Of a stretch of 64,000 bases of DNA, positions 7,876-16,136 are shown in pieces. The number at the start of each line of letters is the position of its first letter. The first letter of the stretch is position 1. Origin of the DNA: RYN-230 sp963813975 (GTDB lineage: Bacteria; Actinomycetota; Actinomycetes; Streptosporangiales; Streptosporangiaceae); assembly GCA_963813975.1 (NCBI GenBank), contig CAWFAP010000006.1, forward strand, positions 992,001 to 1,056,000. The letters are read 5' to 3'. Position numbers and translations under genes: made by a program. The notes under the pieces were generated by a model that worked only from the letters and a program-made list of their open reading frames with translations, was not told the origin of the DNA and made no database searches.

Positions 7876-8697
7876 CTCCCCGTAACCGCCGGCCGGATCG
7901 GCGCCGGGCACGGTGAGCAGCTGGATGCTCACGTGGTCAGCCCCGGCGTCGAGGTGCTCGGTGAGCCGGGTCACCACCTGGGCCGCGCCGCCGTGGGCGA
8001 CCAGCGCGTCGATCAGGGCATCACTGCCGCCGCCGCTCAGGTCCGCATCCGTCCAGCCCAGGCGGCGCAGGTTGGCGGTGTAGTTGGCCAGCCCCAGGTA
8101 GGGCTGTTCCACCCGGGAACGGCCTGTCGCACGAGCCCGCTCAGGATCCGTGCTGATGACCACCTTCTGCTCTGGGGCGAGCAGCGGGCCGGGGCCGAGG
8201 ATCGTGCGCGCCTGCGCGGTGTACCCGGTGGTCACCAGGTACGGATGGGCGCCTGCGGTCCGCTCGGCGGCCAGCTGCAGCACCTTCGGGCCGAGCGCGG
8301 CCAGGACCAGGCTGTCCGCCGGGACGCCGTCGCCCAGCAGGGTGTCCACGTAGCGGGCGAGCGTGTCGTAGGGCTTGGCGTAGTGCTGGGTCATCTCAGG
8401 GTGGCCGGCGCCCACGCCGAGCAGGAACCGCCCCGGGAACCGCTCCTCGACCCGCTGGAATGACGCGGCGACCAGGTGCGGCTCGTACTGCCACATGTTG
8501 ATGATCCCGGTGGCCACGATGAGGGTGGTCGTTGCGGCCAGGAACTCCTCAGCCGCGGCCAGGTCCCCCCGGGCCGAGCCCAGCCAGAGAGCACCGAAGC
8601 CGAGTTCCTCGATACCCGCGGCCAGTTCCGGTGTGACCTGGCGCTCGCCGCGCCAGACGCCGAACCGCCCGAGGTGATCGCGCGCCCGCTGAGTCAT
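7849..8697 (-). CDS. LLM-class F420-dependent oxidoreductase (TIGR03620-like)
   Basis: The 282-residue protein has the luciferase-like TIM barrel. Visible pieces are LGRFGVWRGE at the N-terminus, GIEELGFGALWLG, ATGIINMWQYEPHLVAASF, LGVGAGHPEM and a late VTRLTEHLDAGADHVSIQLLT, all typical of F420-dependent LLM proteins of actinomycetes. Such enzymes use reduced deazaflavin F420 for hydride transfer; the substrate is unknown. The ATG at 8697 is preferred for its upstream GGAG; an ATG at 8712 adds five residues. The stop overlaps the convergent YjbR gene. Confidence 0.88.
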   Translation of the reverse strand: MTQRARDHLGRFGVWRGERQVTPELAAGIEELGFGALWLGSARGDLAAAEEFLAATTTLIVATGIINMWQYEPHLVAASFQRVEERFPGRFLLGVGAGHPEMTQHYAKPYDTLARYVDTLLGDGVPADSLVLAALGPKVLQLAAERTAGAHPYLVTTGYTAQARTILGPGPLLAPEQKVVISTDPERARATGRSRVEQPYLGLANYTANLRRLGWTDADLSGGGSDALIDALVAHGGAAQVVTRLTEHLDAGADHVSIQLLTVPGADPAGGYGELAGAIGRR

Positions 8698-8872
8698 CCA
8701 GTCCGCTCCCATGCCGTCGTGCCGGTACCGCGGTCAGCCGGCCAGAACGGCTTCTGGCCGGGCCGCCGCGTCAGCCGGCTGCCACCCTCAACCCCGGCAA
8801 CCGGCTCCGGCTGGCCACTGTTCCCGGCGGGCGTAGTTGGGAACTGCCGTAATGGGTACCATGCGCATAGAG

Positions 8873-8886
8873 TAATCATTTGATTA
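8873..8886 (+). promoter_or_regulatory. Palindrome upstream of the sensor kinase cassette
   Basis: TAATCATTTGATTA is a perfect inverted repeat ending 26 bases before the kinase ATG. It is the only AT-rich stretch of the spacer. The half TAATCATT recurs at about 11503-11510 in the 71-base gap before the receiver-deacetylase gene. It may be an operator for the cassette; the binding protein is not evident because the cassette's own response regulator has no DNA-binding domain. Confidence 0.45.
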
Positions 8887-8911
8887 CCTAAAGGGGGGAG
8901 AGCGCTCGATT

Positions 8912-11497
8912 ATGGGGGTGTCTCGAGCGACCTCGCAGACTGCCGCGCAGCCAGACGCCCGCACCTCACCGTCCGCACTGCTGGAGTTCGCCATCAGCCA
9001 GGCCGTGAGCCAGGAGGGCGCGGCACCCGATGCGGGCCTGCCCGAACTCCTCCGGCGCTGCGCGGCGGGCTTCGGCGGCCGGGTGGCTCTCGCGCTCCGG
9101 CTGCCCGCACCGGGAGAAGCCGCGGTGATGGCCGCCTCCCCGCCCGTGGCGGTGGATCCCGGCCTGATGGCCCGGCTGAGCGCGCTGCTGGCCGCCCACG
9201 CCAGCGTGGCCTCGGCGGGGGGCTGCATCCAGGGACGGGTGCCGGGGCCGGGGCCGGGATCAGCCAGGAACCAGGACAGGGTGCTGATCGCCGTGGCCCG
9301 GCTGCCCGGCGCTTCCACCCCCTGTGCCCTGATCCTCGTGGGCCAGCGGTCCGAATGGGCCGCGGAGTCCCAGGCCACCGCGCGGGCGCTGGCCACCGTC
9401 ATCGCGGCCCGGATCCGGCGAACCGAGGACGCCAGGGAAATCGCGGAACGGCGGGCCGTTACCGACGCACTGATCAGCGCGGCACCGGACGCCGTGGTAG
9501 TGGCGGACGCCGAGCGGCAGATCGTCGCCTTCAACCCGGCCGCGGAAGAACTGTATGGCCGCCGGCGCGACGACGTGCTCGGCCAGAGCATGGGGGACCT
9601 GCTCATCCCGGAACGCAACCGGGCCAGGTTCCTGGAATCGACCGAGCGGTTCCTGCGCAGCCAGGACCCGGGGGACTTCACCGGCTCGATGCAGCTGCCC
9701 ATCCTGCGTGGCGACGGCACCGAGCGGACCGTGGAGCTGACCCCACTGCCCCTCCTGGTGGCCGGCCAGGTCTACTTCTGCAACTTCGCCCGGGACCTGA
9801 CCGCGCTGGAGCGGGCCAACGCGGCCCTGGCGGCGAGCGAAGCCCGGGTGCGGCTGCTGTCGGAGCTGGCCCCGGTGGGTATCGCGCGCACCGACGACGC
9901 GGGAGCGTGCGCCTACGTCAACGAGCGCTGGTGCGCGCTGAATGGCCAGCTTGCGGATGACCTCCTCGGCACCCCATGGCTGGAAGCCGTGCATCCCGGC
10001 GACGTCACGCGGGTCCGGCACGAATGGGTGCGCGCCCGGGTGGCCGGGTCGGAGCTGCGTACCGACTTCCGCCTGCGGCGCCACGCCGGCCAGCCGCTCT
10101 GGGTGCACGCCGCCGTCACCGCCGTGCCCGATCAGGCGGACCTGCCCCACGGGTTCATGGTCGCCCTCACCAACGTGACCGCCCGCAAGCGGGCCGAGCA
10201 GGAACGGGACCGGCTGCTGGCCGCCGAGCATGCCGCGGTCCGCGACCTCACCGACCAGACCGAGCGGATGAATAGCCTGCTCGCGGCGGCCATCCCGGGC
10301 GTGCTGGTGCTCGACGAGCGGAACGTGATCGTCCAGGCCAACCAGAGCCTCTGCGATCTGCTCGGCATCGAGGAGCCGCCCGACAAGCTCACCGGGGCTT
10401 CCGGGAAGGAGTTGCGCGGGGTGATCGCGCGCACGTTCGTGGACCCGCAGGAGGTGCAGGCCCAGATGGCCCGCCGCAACGCGGCGAGGCAGCGGGTCGA
10501 GGGGCTCCGGTTCGCCTGCACGGACGGCCGCATGCTGGAGTGCGACTACTGGCCGGTCTTCGCCAGCGGTCAGTACCGCGGCGGCCTGGTCCTGCTGTGG
10601 GATATGACCGAGCGCGCCGCGCGGGAGCAGGAGCGTGACCGCCGGCTGGAGGCCGAGCTGGCCTCGCGGCACGCCGCCGAGGACGCCCGGCGGCAGCTCT
10701 CCGAGCAGAACGATGAGCTGCGCGAGCTCGACGAGCTCAAGACCCGGTTCCTGGCTACCGTGTCCCACGAGCTGCGCTCGCCGCTGACGTCGATCGTGTC
10801 GTACGCCGAACTGATCAGGGACGAGGGCGGGCTGTCCCCGATGGCCGCCCGCTTCCTGGACGTCGTCTCGCGTAACGCCGAGCGGATCACCAAGCTGGTG
10901 GGCGATCTGCTGCTGCTGAGCCGGATCGAGGCCGGCATGATCCCGCTGGACCTGGCGCCGGTCTCCGTGGCCGAGGTCGTGGCCGAGGCGGTGCAGGCCG
11001 CGGCGCCGGGAGCGGCGCAGGAAGGTGTCGGGCTGGACGGTGCGGCCCCGGACGGTCCGCCGGTGCTGGCCGACCGGTCCCGCCTGGTCCAGGTAATCGA
11101 CAACCTGATCGCCAACGCGGTCAAATTCACCGACGAGGGCGGGCGGGTGCGGGTGATCGCGGCGGCAGCGGGAAAGGAGTGGCGGATCGACGTCCAGGAC
11201 TCCGGGATCGGCATTCCCCCCGCGGAGATCGGGCAGCTGTTCGACCGCTTCTTCCGCGCCTCCAACGCCACCAGGGCGGGCCGTCCCGGATCGGGTCTGG
11301 GCCTGTCCATCGTCAAGGAGGTCGCCGAGCTGCACGGCGGCCGGGTGGAGGTGACCAGCACCCTCGGGTCCGGCACCACGTTCCACCTGTTCCTCCCGGT
11401 CACGGTGGGCCCCCCGCCGGGCCCGGTGCTGGCCCGGGAGAGCCCACCGCCCGCGGATGGCGACCGGGGTGTGCCCGCCAGGAGTGACTACATATAG
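8912..11497 (+). CDS. Cytoplasmic multi-PAS sensor histidine kinase
   Basis: The 861-residue protein has no transmembrane helix. A GAF-like N-terminal region (about 20-170) is followed by three PAS domains at about 186-300, 310-425 and 452-568. Then come a short coiled coil (570-610), the HisKA dimerisation domain with the phospho-accepting histidine 619 in VSHELRSP, and a HATPase domain with NLIANAV (N box), DSGIGIP (G1) and GSGLGLSIV (G2). All catalytic motifs are intact. It should sense an intracellular or diffusible signal through PAS ligands and phosphorylate the next gene's receiver domain. A GGGGGGAG ribosome site lies about 12 bases before the ATG. It heads the co-directional cassette to 19462. 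Confidence 0.93.
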   Translation: MGVSRATSQTAAQPDARTSPSALLEFAISQAVSQEGAAPDAGLPELLRRCAAGFGGRVALALRLPAPGEAAVMAASPPVAVDPGLMARLSALLAAHASVASAGGCIQGRVPGPGPGSARNQDRVLIAVARLPGASTPCALILVGQRSEWAAESQATARALATVIAARIRRTEDAREIAERRAVTDALISAAPDAVVVADAERQIVAFNPAAEELYGRRRDDVLGQSMGDLLIPERNRARFLESTERFLRSQDPGDFTGSMQLPILRGDGTERTVELTPLPLLVAGQVYFCNFARDLTALERANAALAASEARVRLLSELAPVGIARTDDAGACAYVNERWCALNGQLADDLLGTPWLEAVHPGDVTRVRHEWVRARVAGSELRTDFRLRRHAGQPLWVHAAVTAVPDQADLPHGFMVALTNVTARKRAEQERDRLLAAEHAAVRDLTDQTERMNSLLAAAIPGVLVLDERNVIVQANQSLCDLLGIEEPPDKLTGASGKELRGVIARTFVDPQEVQAQMARRNAARQRVEGLRFACTDGRMLECDYWPVFASGQYRGGLVLLWDMTERAAREQERDRRLEAELASRHAAEDARRQLSEQNDELRELDELKTRFLATVSHELRSPLTSIVSYAELIRDEGGLSPMAARFLDVVSRNAERITKLVGDLLLLSRIEAGMIPLDLAPVSVAEVVAEAVQAAAPGAAQEGVGLDGAAPDGPPVLADRSRLVQVIDNLIANAVKFTDEGGRVRVIAAAAGKEWRIDVQDSGIGIPPAEIGQLFDRFFRASNATRAGRPGSGLGLSIVKEVAELHGGRVEVTSTLGSGTTFHLFLPVTVGPPPGPVLARESPPPADGDRGVPARSDYI

Positions 11498-11568
11498 TGA
11501 TCTAATCATTACTAAATGGTATCGGGGGGACAGATGGGCCTGAACGCTCAGGCGGCGGGGGTGACCTG

Positions 11569-12804
11569 GTGAGCAGCGCCAGCGAGCCGGAGTCACCCGG
11601 CCGGATCCTGGTGGTCGAGGACGACCCGGAGGCGGCCGCCTACGCCCTGCACGTGCTCCGCACCCGCGGCGGCTTCGAGGTCACCCACATCGCGGACCCG
11701 GTGGCCGCGCTGGGCCGCGCCCGGGCAGAACGCTGGGACCTGGTGCTGACCGACGTGGAGATGCCCGGGATGACCGGGATCGAGCTGCTGGAGGCGGTCC
11801 GGGAGATATCCCCGCAGCTGCCCGTGGCCGTGGTCACCGCGCACCCGTCGGTGGACTATGCGGTCCGGGCGCTGCGTAACAAGGCTGATGAGTTCCTGGA
11901 GAAGCCGGTCCTTCCCGACAGGCTGGTCGGCACCGTGGCCGCGCTGGTGGCCAAGGGCCGCGCGGCCCGCGAGGCCGCCCGGCAGAGCGTGCTGGCCATC
12001 GGCGCGCACCCGGACGACGTCGAGATCGGCGCGGCGGGCACGCTGGCCATGCACCGGCGGCTGGGGCACGAGGTCTCGATCCTGACCCTGAGCCGCGGCG
12101 CCCGCGGCGGCACCGAGGACACCCGGGCCGGTGAGTCCCGGAAGGCGGCGGAGGTCATCGGCGCGACGCTCTACCACGAGGACCTCCAGGACACCAGCAT
12201 CCGGGAAGGCGACCCGACGATCGGCGTGATCACCCGGATCGTCCAGGCTGTGCGGCCGACCGTGATCTACACCCACTCCCTGCACGACGTGCACCAGGAC
12301 CACCGGAACACGCACCGCGCGGCGCTGGTCGCCGTCCGCCAGGTGGGCCGGGTGTACTGCTTCCAGTCACCGTCGGCCACGGTGGACTTCCGGCCCACCC
12401 GCTTCGTCGCCATCGACGAGCAGCTGGACCGCAAGCTCCAGGCCATCGACGCGTTCGCCTCCCAGGTGGAGATCCGCGCCTACCTCGACCGCGACCTGAT
12501 CGAGTCAACCGCGCGCTACTGGTCCCGCTACTGCGACGGGCGCTTCGCCGAGCCGTTCGAGGTGGTCCGGGAGGCGGCGGTGGCCGGGCAGCACGACCTC
12601 GCCCCGGCGAAGGGGATCGTGCGCGGTGAGAACGGGTCCGGACCCGCTGCCCCGGACCGGCGGACCGGCCTGCCCCGGCGGGACGATCAAGATCGTGCAC
12701 AACATCACGAGCAGGAGCACGAGGAGGAGCACGACCGGGCACGTGAGCACGCGCGGCACCAGGCCGCGGAACTGACCAGGGGGGTAGCGGATGCCGCGAC
12801 ATGA
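11569..12804 (+). CDS. Response-regulator receiver domain fused to a PIG-L/LmbE N-acetylhexosamine deacetylase
   Basis: Residues 11-125 form a canonical receiver with the acidic cluster E17-D18-D19, phospho-acceptor D62 (LVLTDVEMPG), T90 and K112 (EKP). Residues 140-320 form a PIG-L domain with the zinc motif AHPDDVEIG at 147-155 and HQDH at 242-245. PIG-L enzymes remove acetyl from GlcNAc-type groups (GlcNAc-PI, MshB, LmbE). There is no DNA-binding output, so phosphorylation by the upstream kinase probably tunes deacetylase activity directly. The last ~75 residues are low complexity and His/Glu/Arg-rich (HHEQEHEEEHD), of uncertain meaning. The GTG start has only a weak upstream GGGGGTGA. It overlaps the ATP-grasp gene by 14 bases. 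Confidence 0.92.
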   Translation: MSSASEPESPGRILVVEDDPEAAAYALHVLRTRGGFEVTHIADPVAALGRARAERWDLVLTDVEMPGMTGIELLEAVREISPQLPVAVVTAHPSVDYAVRALRNKADEFLEKPVLPDRLVGTVAALVAKGRAAREAARQSVLAIGAHPDDVEIGAAGTLAMHRRLGHEVSILTLSRGARGGTEDTRAGESRKAAEVIGATLYHEDLQDTSIREGDPTIGVITRIVQAVRPTVIYTHSLHDVHQDHRNTHRAALVAVRQVGRVYCFQSPSATVDFRPTRFVAIDEQLDRKLQAIDAFASQVEIRAYLDRDLIESTARYWSRYCDGRFAEPFEVVREAAVAGQHDLAPAKGIVRGENGSGPAAPDRRTGLPRRDDQDRAQHHEQEHEEEHDRAREHARHQAAELTRGVADAAT

Positions 12805-13786
12805 CCTCAGCCAGCAGATCCGGGTACTGGTCACCGGGGTGGGGGGACCCGCCGCGGTGTCCGTCATCAAATCGCTGAGCCTCGATCCCACCGTGCAGCT
12901 GCTGGCTGCGGACATGGACCCGTGGGCGGCGGGCCTGTACCTGCTGCCGCCCGACGCCCGGACCCTGATCCCGGCCGGCCTGGACCCCGACTTCGCCTCG
13001 GCCGTCCTGGCCCGCTGCGTGGCGCTGGGCGTGCATGTCCTGATCCCGACCGTGGACGCCGAGATGCGCCCGCTGGCCCAGGCCCGCGCCGAGTACGCCG
13101 CGGCCGGGATCGAGCTCATGCTGGCCCCGGAGCGGGCGCTGGGCCTGACCCTGGACAAGCTGGCCCTGGCCCGCTGCTGTGCCGGGCATGTGCGGGTACC
13201 GCGTACCGAGTGCTTCGACGAGGCGCTCGACCCGGCGTCGTGGGATTACCCGGTGGTGCTCAAGCCGCGCAGCGGGAGCGGCTCACGGGATATCTCCGTG
13301 GTGGCCTCCGCCCGGGAACTGGCCGGCCTGGAACGGTCCCCGGAGTTCATCGTCCAGGAGTACCTGCCGGGCGAGGAGTACTCGATCGACGTGCTCGCCG
13401 ACACGCGCAGCCACGTGATCGCCGCCGTGCCCCGGGTGCGCGCCCGGGTGGACTCCGGGGTCTCGGTGGCCGGGCGCACCGTGCACGACCCGGAGCTGGA
13501 GCACTTCGGGGCCGCGGTGGTCAGTGCCACCGGCCTCACCTACATAGCCAACGTGCAGGCCCGCCGGGACGTGGCCGGCCGCGCGGCCCTGCTGGAGGTG
13601 AACCCGCGGGCCCCCGGGGCGCTGCCGCTGACCATGGCCAGCGGGGTGAACATGCCCAGGCTGGCCCTGGACGCGTTGCGCGGCCTCCCGGTGCCGGAGC
13701 ATGTGGACTTCCGCGAGGTGGCCATGGTCCGCTTCCTCGAGGAGCGCTTCATGGACCTGAGCGAAGTGCAGAAGGTCGCCGCGTGA
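12791..13786 (+). CDS. ATP-grasp ligase (carbamoyl-phosphate-synthase large-subunit-like)
   Basis: The 331-residue protein begins with a pre-ATP-grasp Rossmann domain (IRVLVTGVGGPAAVSVIKSL). It continues with the ATP-grasp fold: VVLKPRSGSGSRDI supplies the nucleotide lysine and glycine loop, EFIVQEYLPGEEYSIDV is the second subdomain, and EVNPRAPGALP carries the Mg-binding E-x-N. Such stand-alone ligases join a carboxylate to an amine or other nucleophile through an acylphosphate. Next to a deacetylase that exposes an amine on a sugar, acylation of that amine is an attractive reaction, but this is inference. The gene overlaps both neighbours, implying coupling. Confidence 0.88.
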   Translation: MPRHDLSQQIRVLVTGVGGPAAVSVIKSLSLDPTVQLLAADMDPWAAGLYLLPPDARTLIPAGLDPDFASAVLARCVALGVHVLIPTVDAEMRPLAQARAEYAAAGIELMLAPERALGLTLDKLALARCCAGHVRVPRTECFDEALDPASWDYPVVLKPRSGSGSRDISVVASARELAGLERSPEFIVQEYLPGEEYSIDVLADTRSHVIAAVPRVRARVDSGVSVAGRTVHDPELEHFGAAVVSATGLTYIANVQARRDVAGRAALLEVNPRAPGALPLTMASGVNMPRLALDALRGLPVPEHVDFREVAMVRFLEERFMDLSEVQKVAA

Positions 13787-14520
13787 CCGCATCCTTCCCC
13801 GGCGTGGCCCTGGACGAGGATCATCACGTCCACTCGACGTTCTCCGACGACGCGGTCAGCACCGTGGCCGACAATCTCCGCGCGGCCCAGGACCGGGGCC
13901 TGCGGGTCATCTGCCTCGCCGACCACGTCCGCCAGGGCTCGCCCTGGGTGCCGGACTTCGTGGCCGCGGTGCGCCAGCTCCGGCCCGCACCCGATATCGA
14001 GGTGCTGGCCGGGGTGGAAGCCAAGATCCTCAACGCGGAGGGGGAGCTGGACCTGCCCCCGTCCCTGCGCGGGGTGGACCGGGTGCTGATCGCGGATCAC
14101 CAGTACCCCGGCGACCACGGCCCGGTCCCGCCGCAGGACATGCGGGACGCGCTGGAGCGGCGCCAGTGCTCGGCCGCCGACGTCATCGAAGGCCTCATCG
14201 CCGCCACCCTGGGCGCCCTGGAGCGGGCGGCGCTGCCGCAGCTGGCCCACCTGTTCAGCCTGCTGCCCAAGATGGGCCTGGACGAGGCGGACGTGCCCGG
14301 GCCGGTCCTGGACCATCTGGCCCAGGGCTGTTACCGGGCCGGGGCGCGGGTGGAGGTCAACGAGAAGTGGGCCTGCCCGTCCCCGCGCACGATCCGCGCC
14401 CTGGCCGCGGCCGGCGTGCCCCTGGTGGCCAGCACCGATAGCCACGACTGCGCGGCCGTCGGGCGCTACACCAGGGTCCGGGAGATCCTCGCGGCGGTGC
14501 CGGCCGCCCCCGTGCCATGA
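13783..14520 (+). CDS. PHP-domain phosphoesterase
   Basis: The GTG at 13783 overlaps the previous stop (GTGA) and gives 245 residues. PHP motifs are in order: DHHVHSTFSDDA (H-x-H metal ligands), ICLADHV (D/H), GVEAKIL (E), IADHQYP (H) and STDSHD near the C-terminus. PHP proteins use a trinuclear metal site to hydrolyse phosphomonoesters, as in histidinol phosphatase and bacterial protein-tyrosine phosphatases of capsule loci. In this cassette a sugar-phosphate or lipid-linked phosphate is a plausible substrate. A 15-bp tandem repeat starts in its final codons. Confidence 0.87.
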   Translation: MTASFPGVALDEDHHVHSTFSDDAVSTVADNLRAAQDRGLRVICLADHVRQGSPWVPDFVAAVRQLRPAPDIEVLAGVEAKILNAEGELDLPPSLRGVDRVLIADHQYPGDHGPVPPQDMRDALERRQCSAADVIEGLIAATLGALERAALPQLAHLFSLLPKMGLDEADVPGPVLDHLAQGCYRAGARVEVNEKWACPSPRTIRALAAAGVPLVASTDSHDCAAVGRYTRVREILAAVPAAPVP

Positions 14521-14588
14521 AGCCCCATGCCATGAAGCCCGGCGCCATGAAGCCCGGTGCCGTAAAGCCCGGTGCCATCAGGTGCGCG
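14514..14588 (+). repeat. 15-bp tandem repeat at the end of the PHP gene
   Basis: Units starting at 14514, 14529, 14544 and 14559 are variants of GCCATGAAGCCCGGT; a fifth, diverged copy starts at 14574. The first unit contains the last codon and stop of the PHP gene, so the array fills the spacer before the glycosyltransferase gene. Length variation here would change coupling distance, not coding sequence. Confidence 0.8.
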
Positions 14589-14611
14589 GCCCTGACCGGC
14601 GCGGTGCCCTG

Positions 14612-16108
14612 ATGGGCGCGGTGATCGCTGTCTTCGACTGGGTCCTGGTGCTGCTCGTCATGCTCGGCGCCGTGCCCATGGTGGCCGCGAGCTACCAGTA
14701 CCTGCTCGTGGCCCTGCACTTCCGGCGGAACCACTACCGGGACTGCGCCCCCTACTTCCCGCGGACCGCGATCCTGGTGCCCGCGTGGAACGAGGCCGCG
14801 GTCATCGGGGCCTCCATCGACCGGCTTATGCACCTCCACTACCCGCCGGAGTCGCTGCGGGTCTTCGTGGTGGACGACGCGAGCACGGACGACACCCCGG
14901 ACGTGATCAAGGCCAAGGCGGTGACGTACCCGGGGCAGGTCATCCACCTGCGCCGCGAGAAGGGCGGCGAGGGCAAGTCACACACGCTCAACCACGGCCT
15001 GCGGGTCATCCTCGCCGACGACTGGATGCAGGCGCTGCTCATCATGGACGCCGACGTGATCTACGAGCCGGATTCGCTGCGCACGATGACCCGGCACCTG
15101 GCCGACCCGCGGGTCGGGGCCGTCACCGCGTACATCAAGGAGGGCAGCCGCCCGGGCAACTACCTGACCCGGTTCATCGGCTTCGAGTACATCACCGCCC
15201 AGGCCGCCGCCCGCCGCAGCCAGAACGTGCTCGGTGCCGTCGCGTGCCTGGCCGGCGGCGCGCAGCTGCACTCCCGGGCCAATCTCGAGGCCATCGGCGG
15301 CCGGGTCGACACCTCGTCGCTCGCCGAGGACACGTTCACGACGTTCAAGACCCAGCTGGCCGGCCGCCGGGTGGTGTTCGAGCCGCACGCGACCGTATGG
15401 GCTGAGGAGCCCGGTGACATCGGGGGGCTTTGGAAGCAGCGGCTGCGCTGGGCGCGCGGGAACGTCCAGGTCACCAAGCAGTTCAGGCGGGTGTGGTGCC
15501 GGCCCAGCCCGACCCACCGGCTAGGCAGCGTCAGCTTCTCGGTGTTCTGGTTCTGCCTGTTCCTGCTGCCTGTCTTCATGATCCTGGCGTCGTCGTCCCT
15601 GATCATCCTGTACTTCAGCAACTTCGCGATCGCCTGGGTCGTGTTTCATGTCCTGTGGATCATCAACGCCCTGACCTACGTGTTCATCACCTCGTTCGTG
15701 CTCATGATCGACTGGGTCACGGGCCGCCACGCCTGGGTCGAGGGCGTCCTGTTTCCCGGGGTGATCAGCGTGTGCATCATCATCGCGGCCTGCTTCCCCC
15801 GCCTGCTGCGGATGATCCTCTATGACGTGCTGCCCCTGACCGGCATCACGCTGACATTCGCGGAACGGCGCGCCCTGGTCCTGTTCGCCTACGCCTGGCT
15901 GGCCGGCTCGATGCTGGTCGCCTACCTGGGCAAGGTCGTGGAGCCGCGCCGCTTCGGGCGGCCGCTCTCGGCGGCGTTCATCTACATCGCCGGCTACGGG
16001 CCCCTGCTGTGCGCCTGCACGTTCGCGTCCTACATCAAGGAACTGCGGGGCGCGGAGATGACCTGGGACAAGACGGAGAAGACCGGCAAGGTGGCGATGC
16101 CGGTATGA
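14612..16108 (+). CDS. Processive family 2 glycosyltransferase, membrane-integral (cellulose/hyaluronan synthase type)
   Basis: The 498-residue protein has one N-terminal membrane helix and the GT2 A-fold at about 45-290. Catalytic motifs are VVDDAST, the D-x-D in IMDADVIYE, AEDT and QRLRWARG (Q-x-x-R-W). Five or so C-terminal membrane helices follow. This is the layout of processive synthases that polymerise UDP- or GDP-sugars while extruding the chain. ATG 14612 is chosen because a hydrophobic N-terminus begins there. The next gene is a close paralogue of identical length. Product sugar unknown; GlcNAc-type would suit the neighbouring deacetylase. Confidence 0.9.
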   Translation: MGAVIAVFDWVLVLLVMLGAVPMVAASYQYLLVALHFRRNHYRDCAPYFPRTAILVPAWNEAAVIGASIDRLMHLHYPPESLRVFVVDDASTDDTPDVIKAKAVTYPGQVIHLRREKGGEGKSHTLNHGLRVILADDWMQALLIMDADVIYEPDSLRTMTRHLADPRVGAVTAYIKEGSRPGNYLTRFIGFEYITAQAAARRSQNVLGAVACLAGGAQLHSRANLEAIGGRVDTSSLAEDTFTTFKTQLAGRRVVFEPHATVWAEEPGDIGGLWKQRLRWARGNVQVTKQFRRVWCRPSPTHRLGSVSFSVFWFCLFLLPVFMILASSSLIILYFSNFAIAWVVFHVLWIINALTYVFITSFVLMIDWVTGRHAWVEGVLFPGVISVCIIIAACFPRLLRMILYDVLPLTGITLTFAERRALVLFAYAWLAGSMLVAYLGKVVEPRRFGRPLSAAFIYIAGYGPLLCACTFASYIKELRGAEMTWDKTEKTGKVAMPV

Positions 16109-16136
16109 CCGGCGGGCCCCGGAGAGGGCGGCCGCG

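Noticed and set aside
9355..9960. Plus-strand alternative frame inside the kinase gene
   Set aside because: Gly/Arg-rich shadow with no independent support.
9260..11596. 778-residue minus-strand frame over the sensor kinase gene
   Set aside because: Arg/His/Gly/Gln-rich sequence that mirrors the kinase codons.
12505..13158. Minus-strand frame with a Leu/Val-rich hydrophobic run opposite the His/Glu tail
   Set aside because: No ribosome site or start near the hydrophobic run, and the rest is antisense to the ATP-grasp gene; kept only as a remark in the findings.
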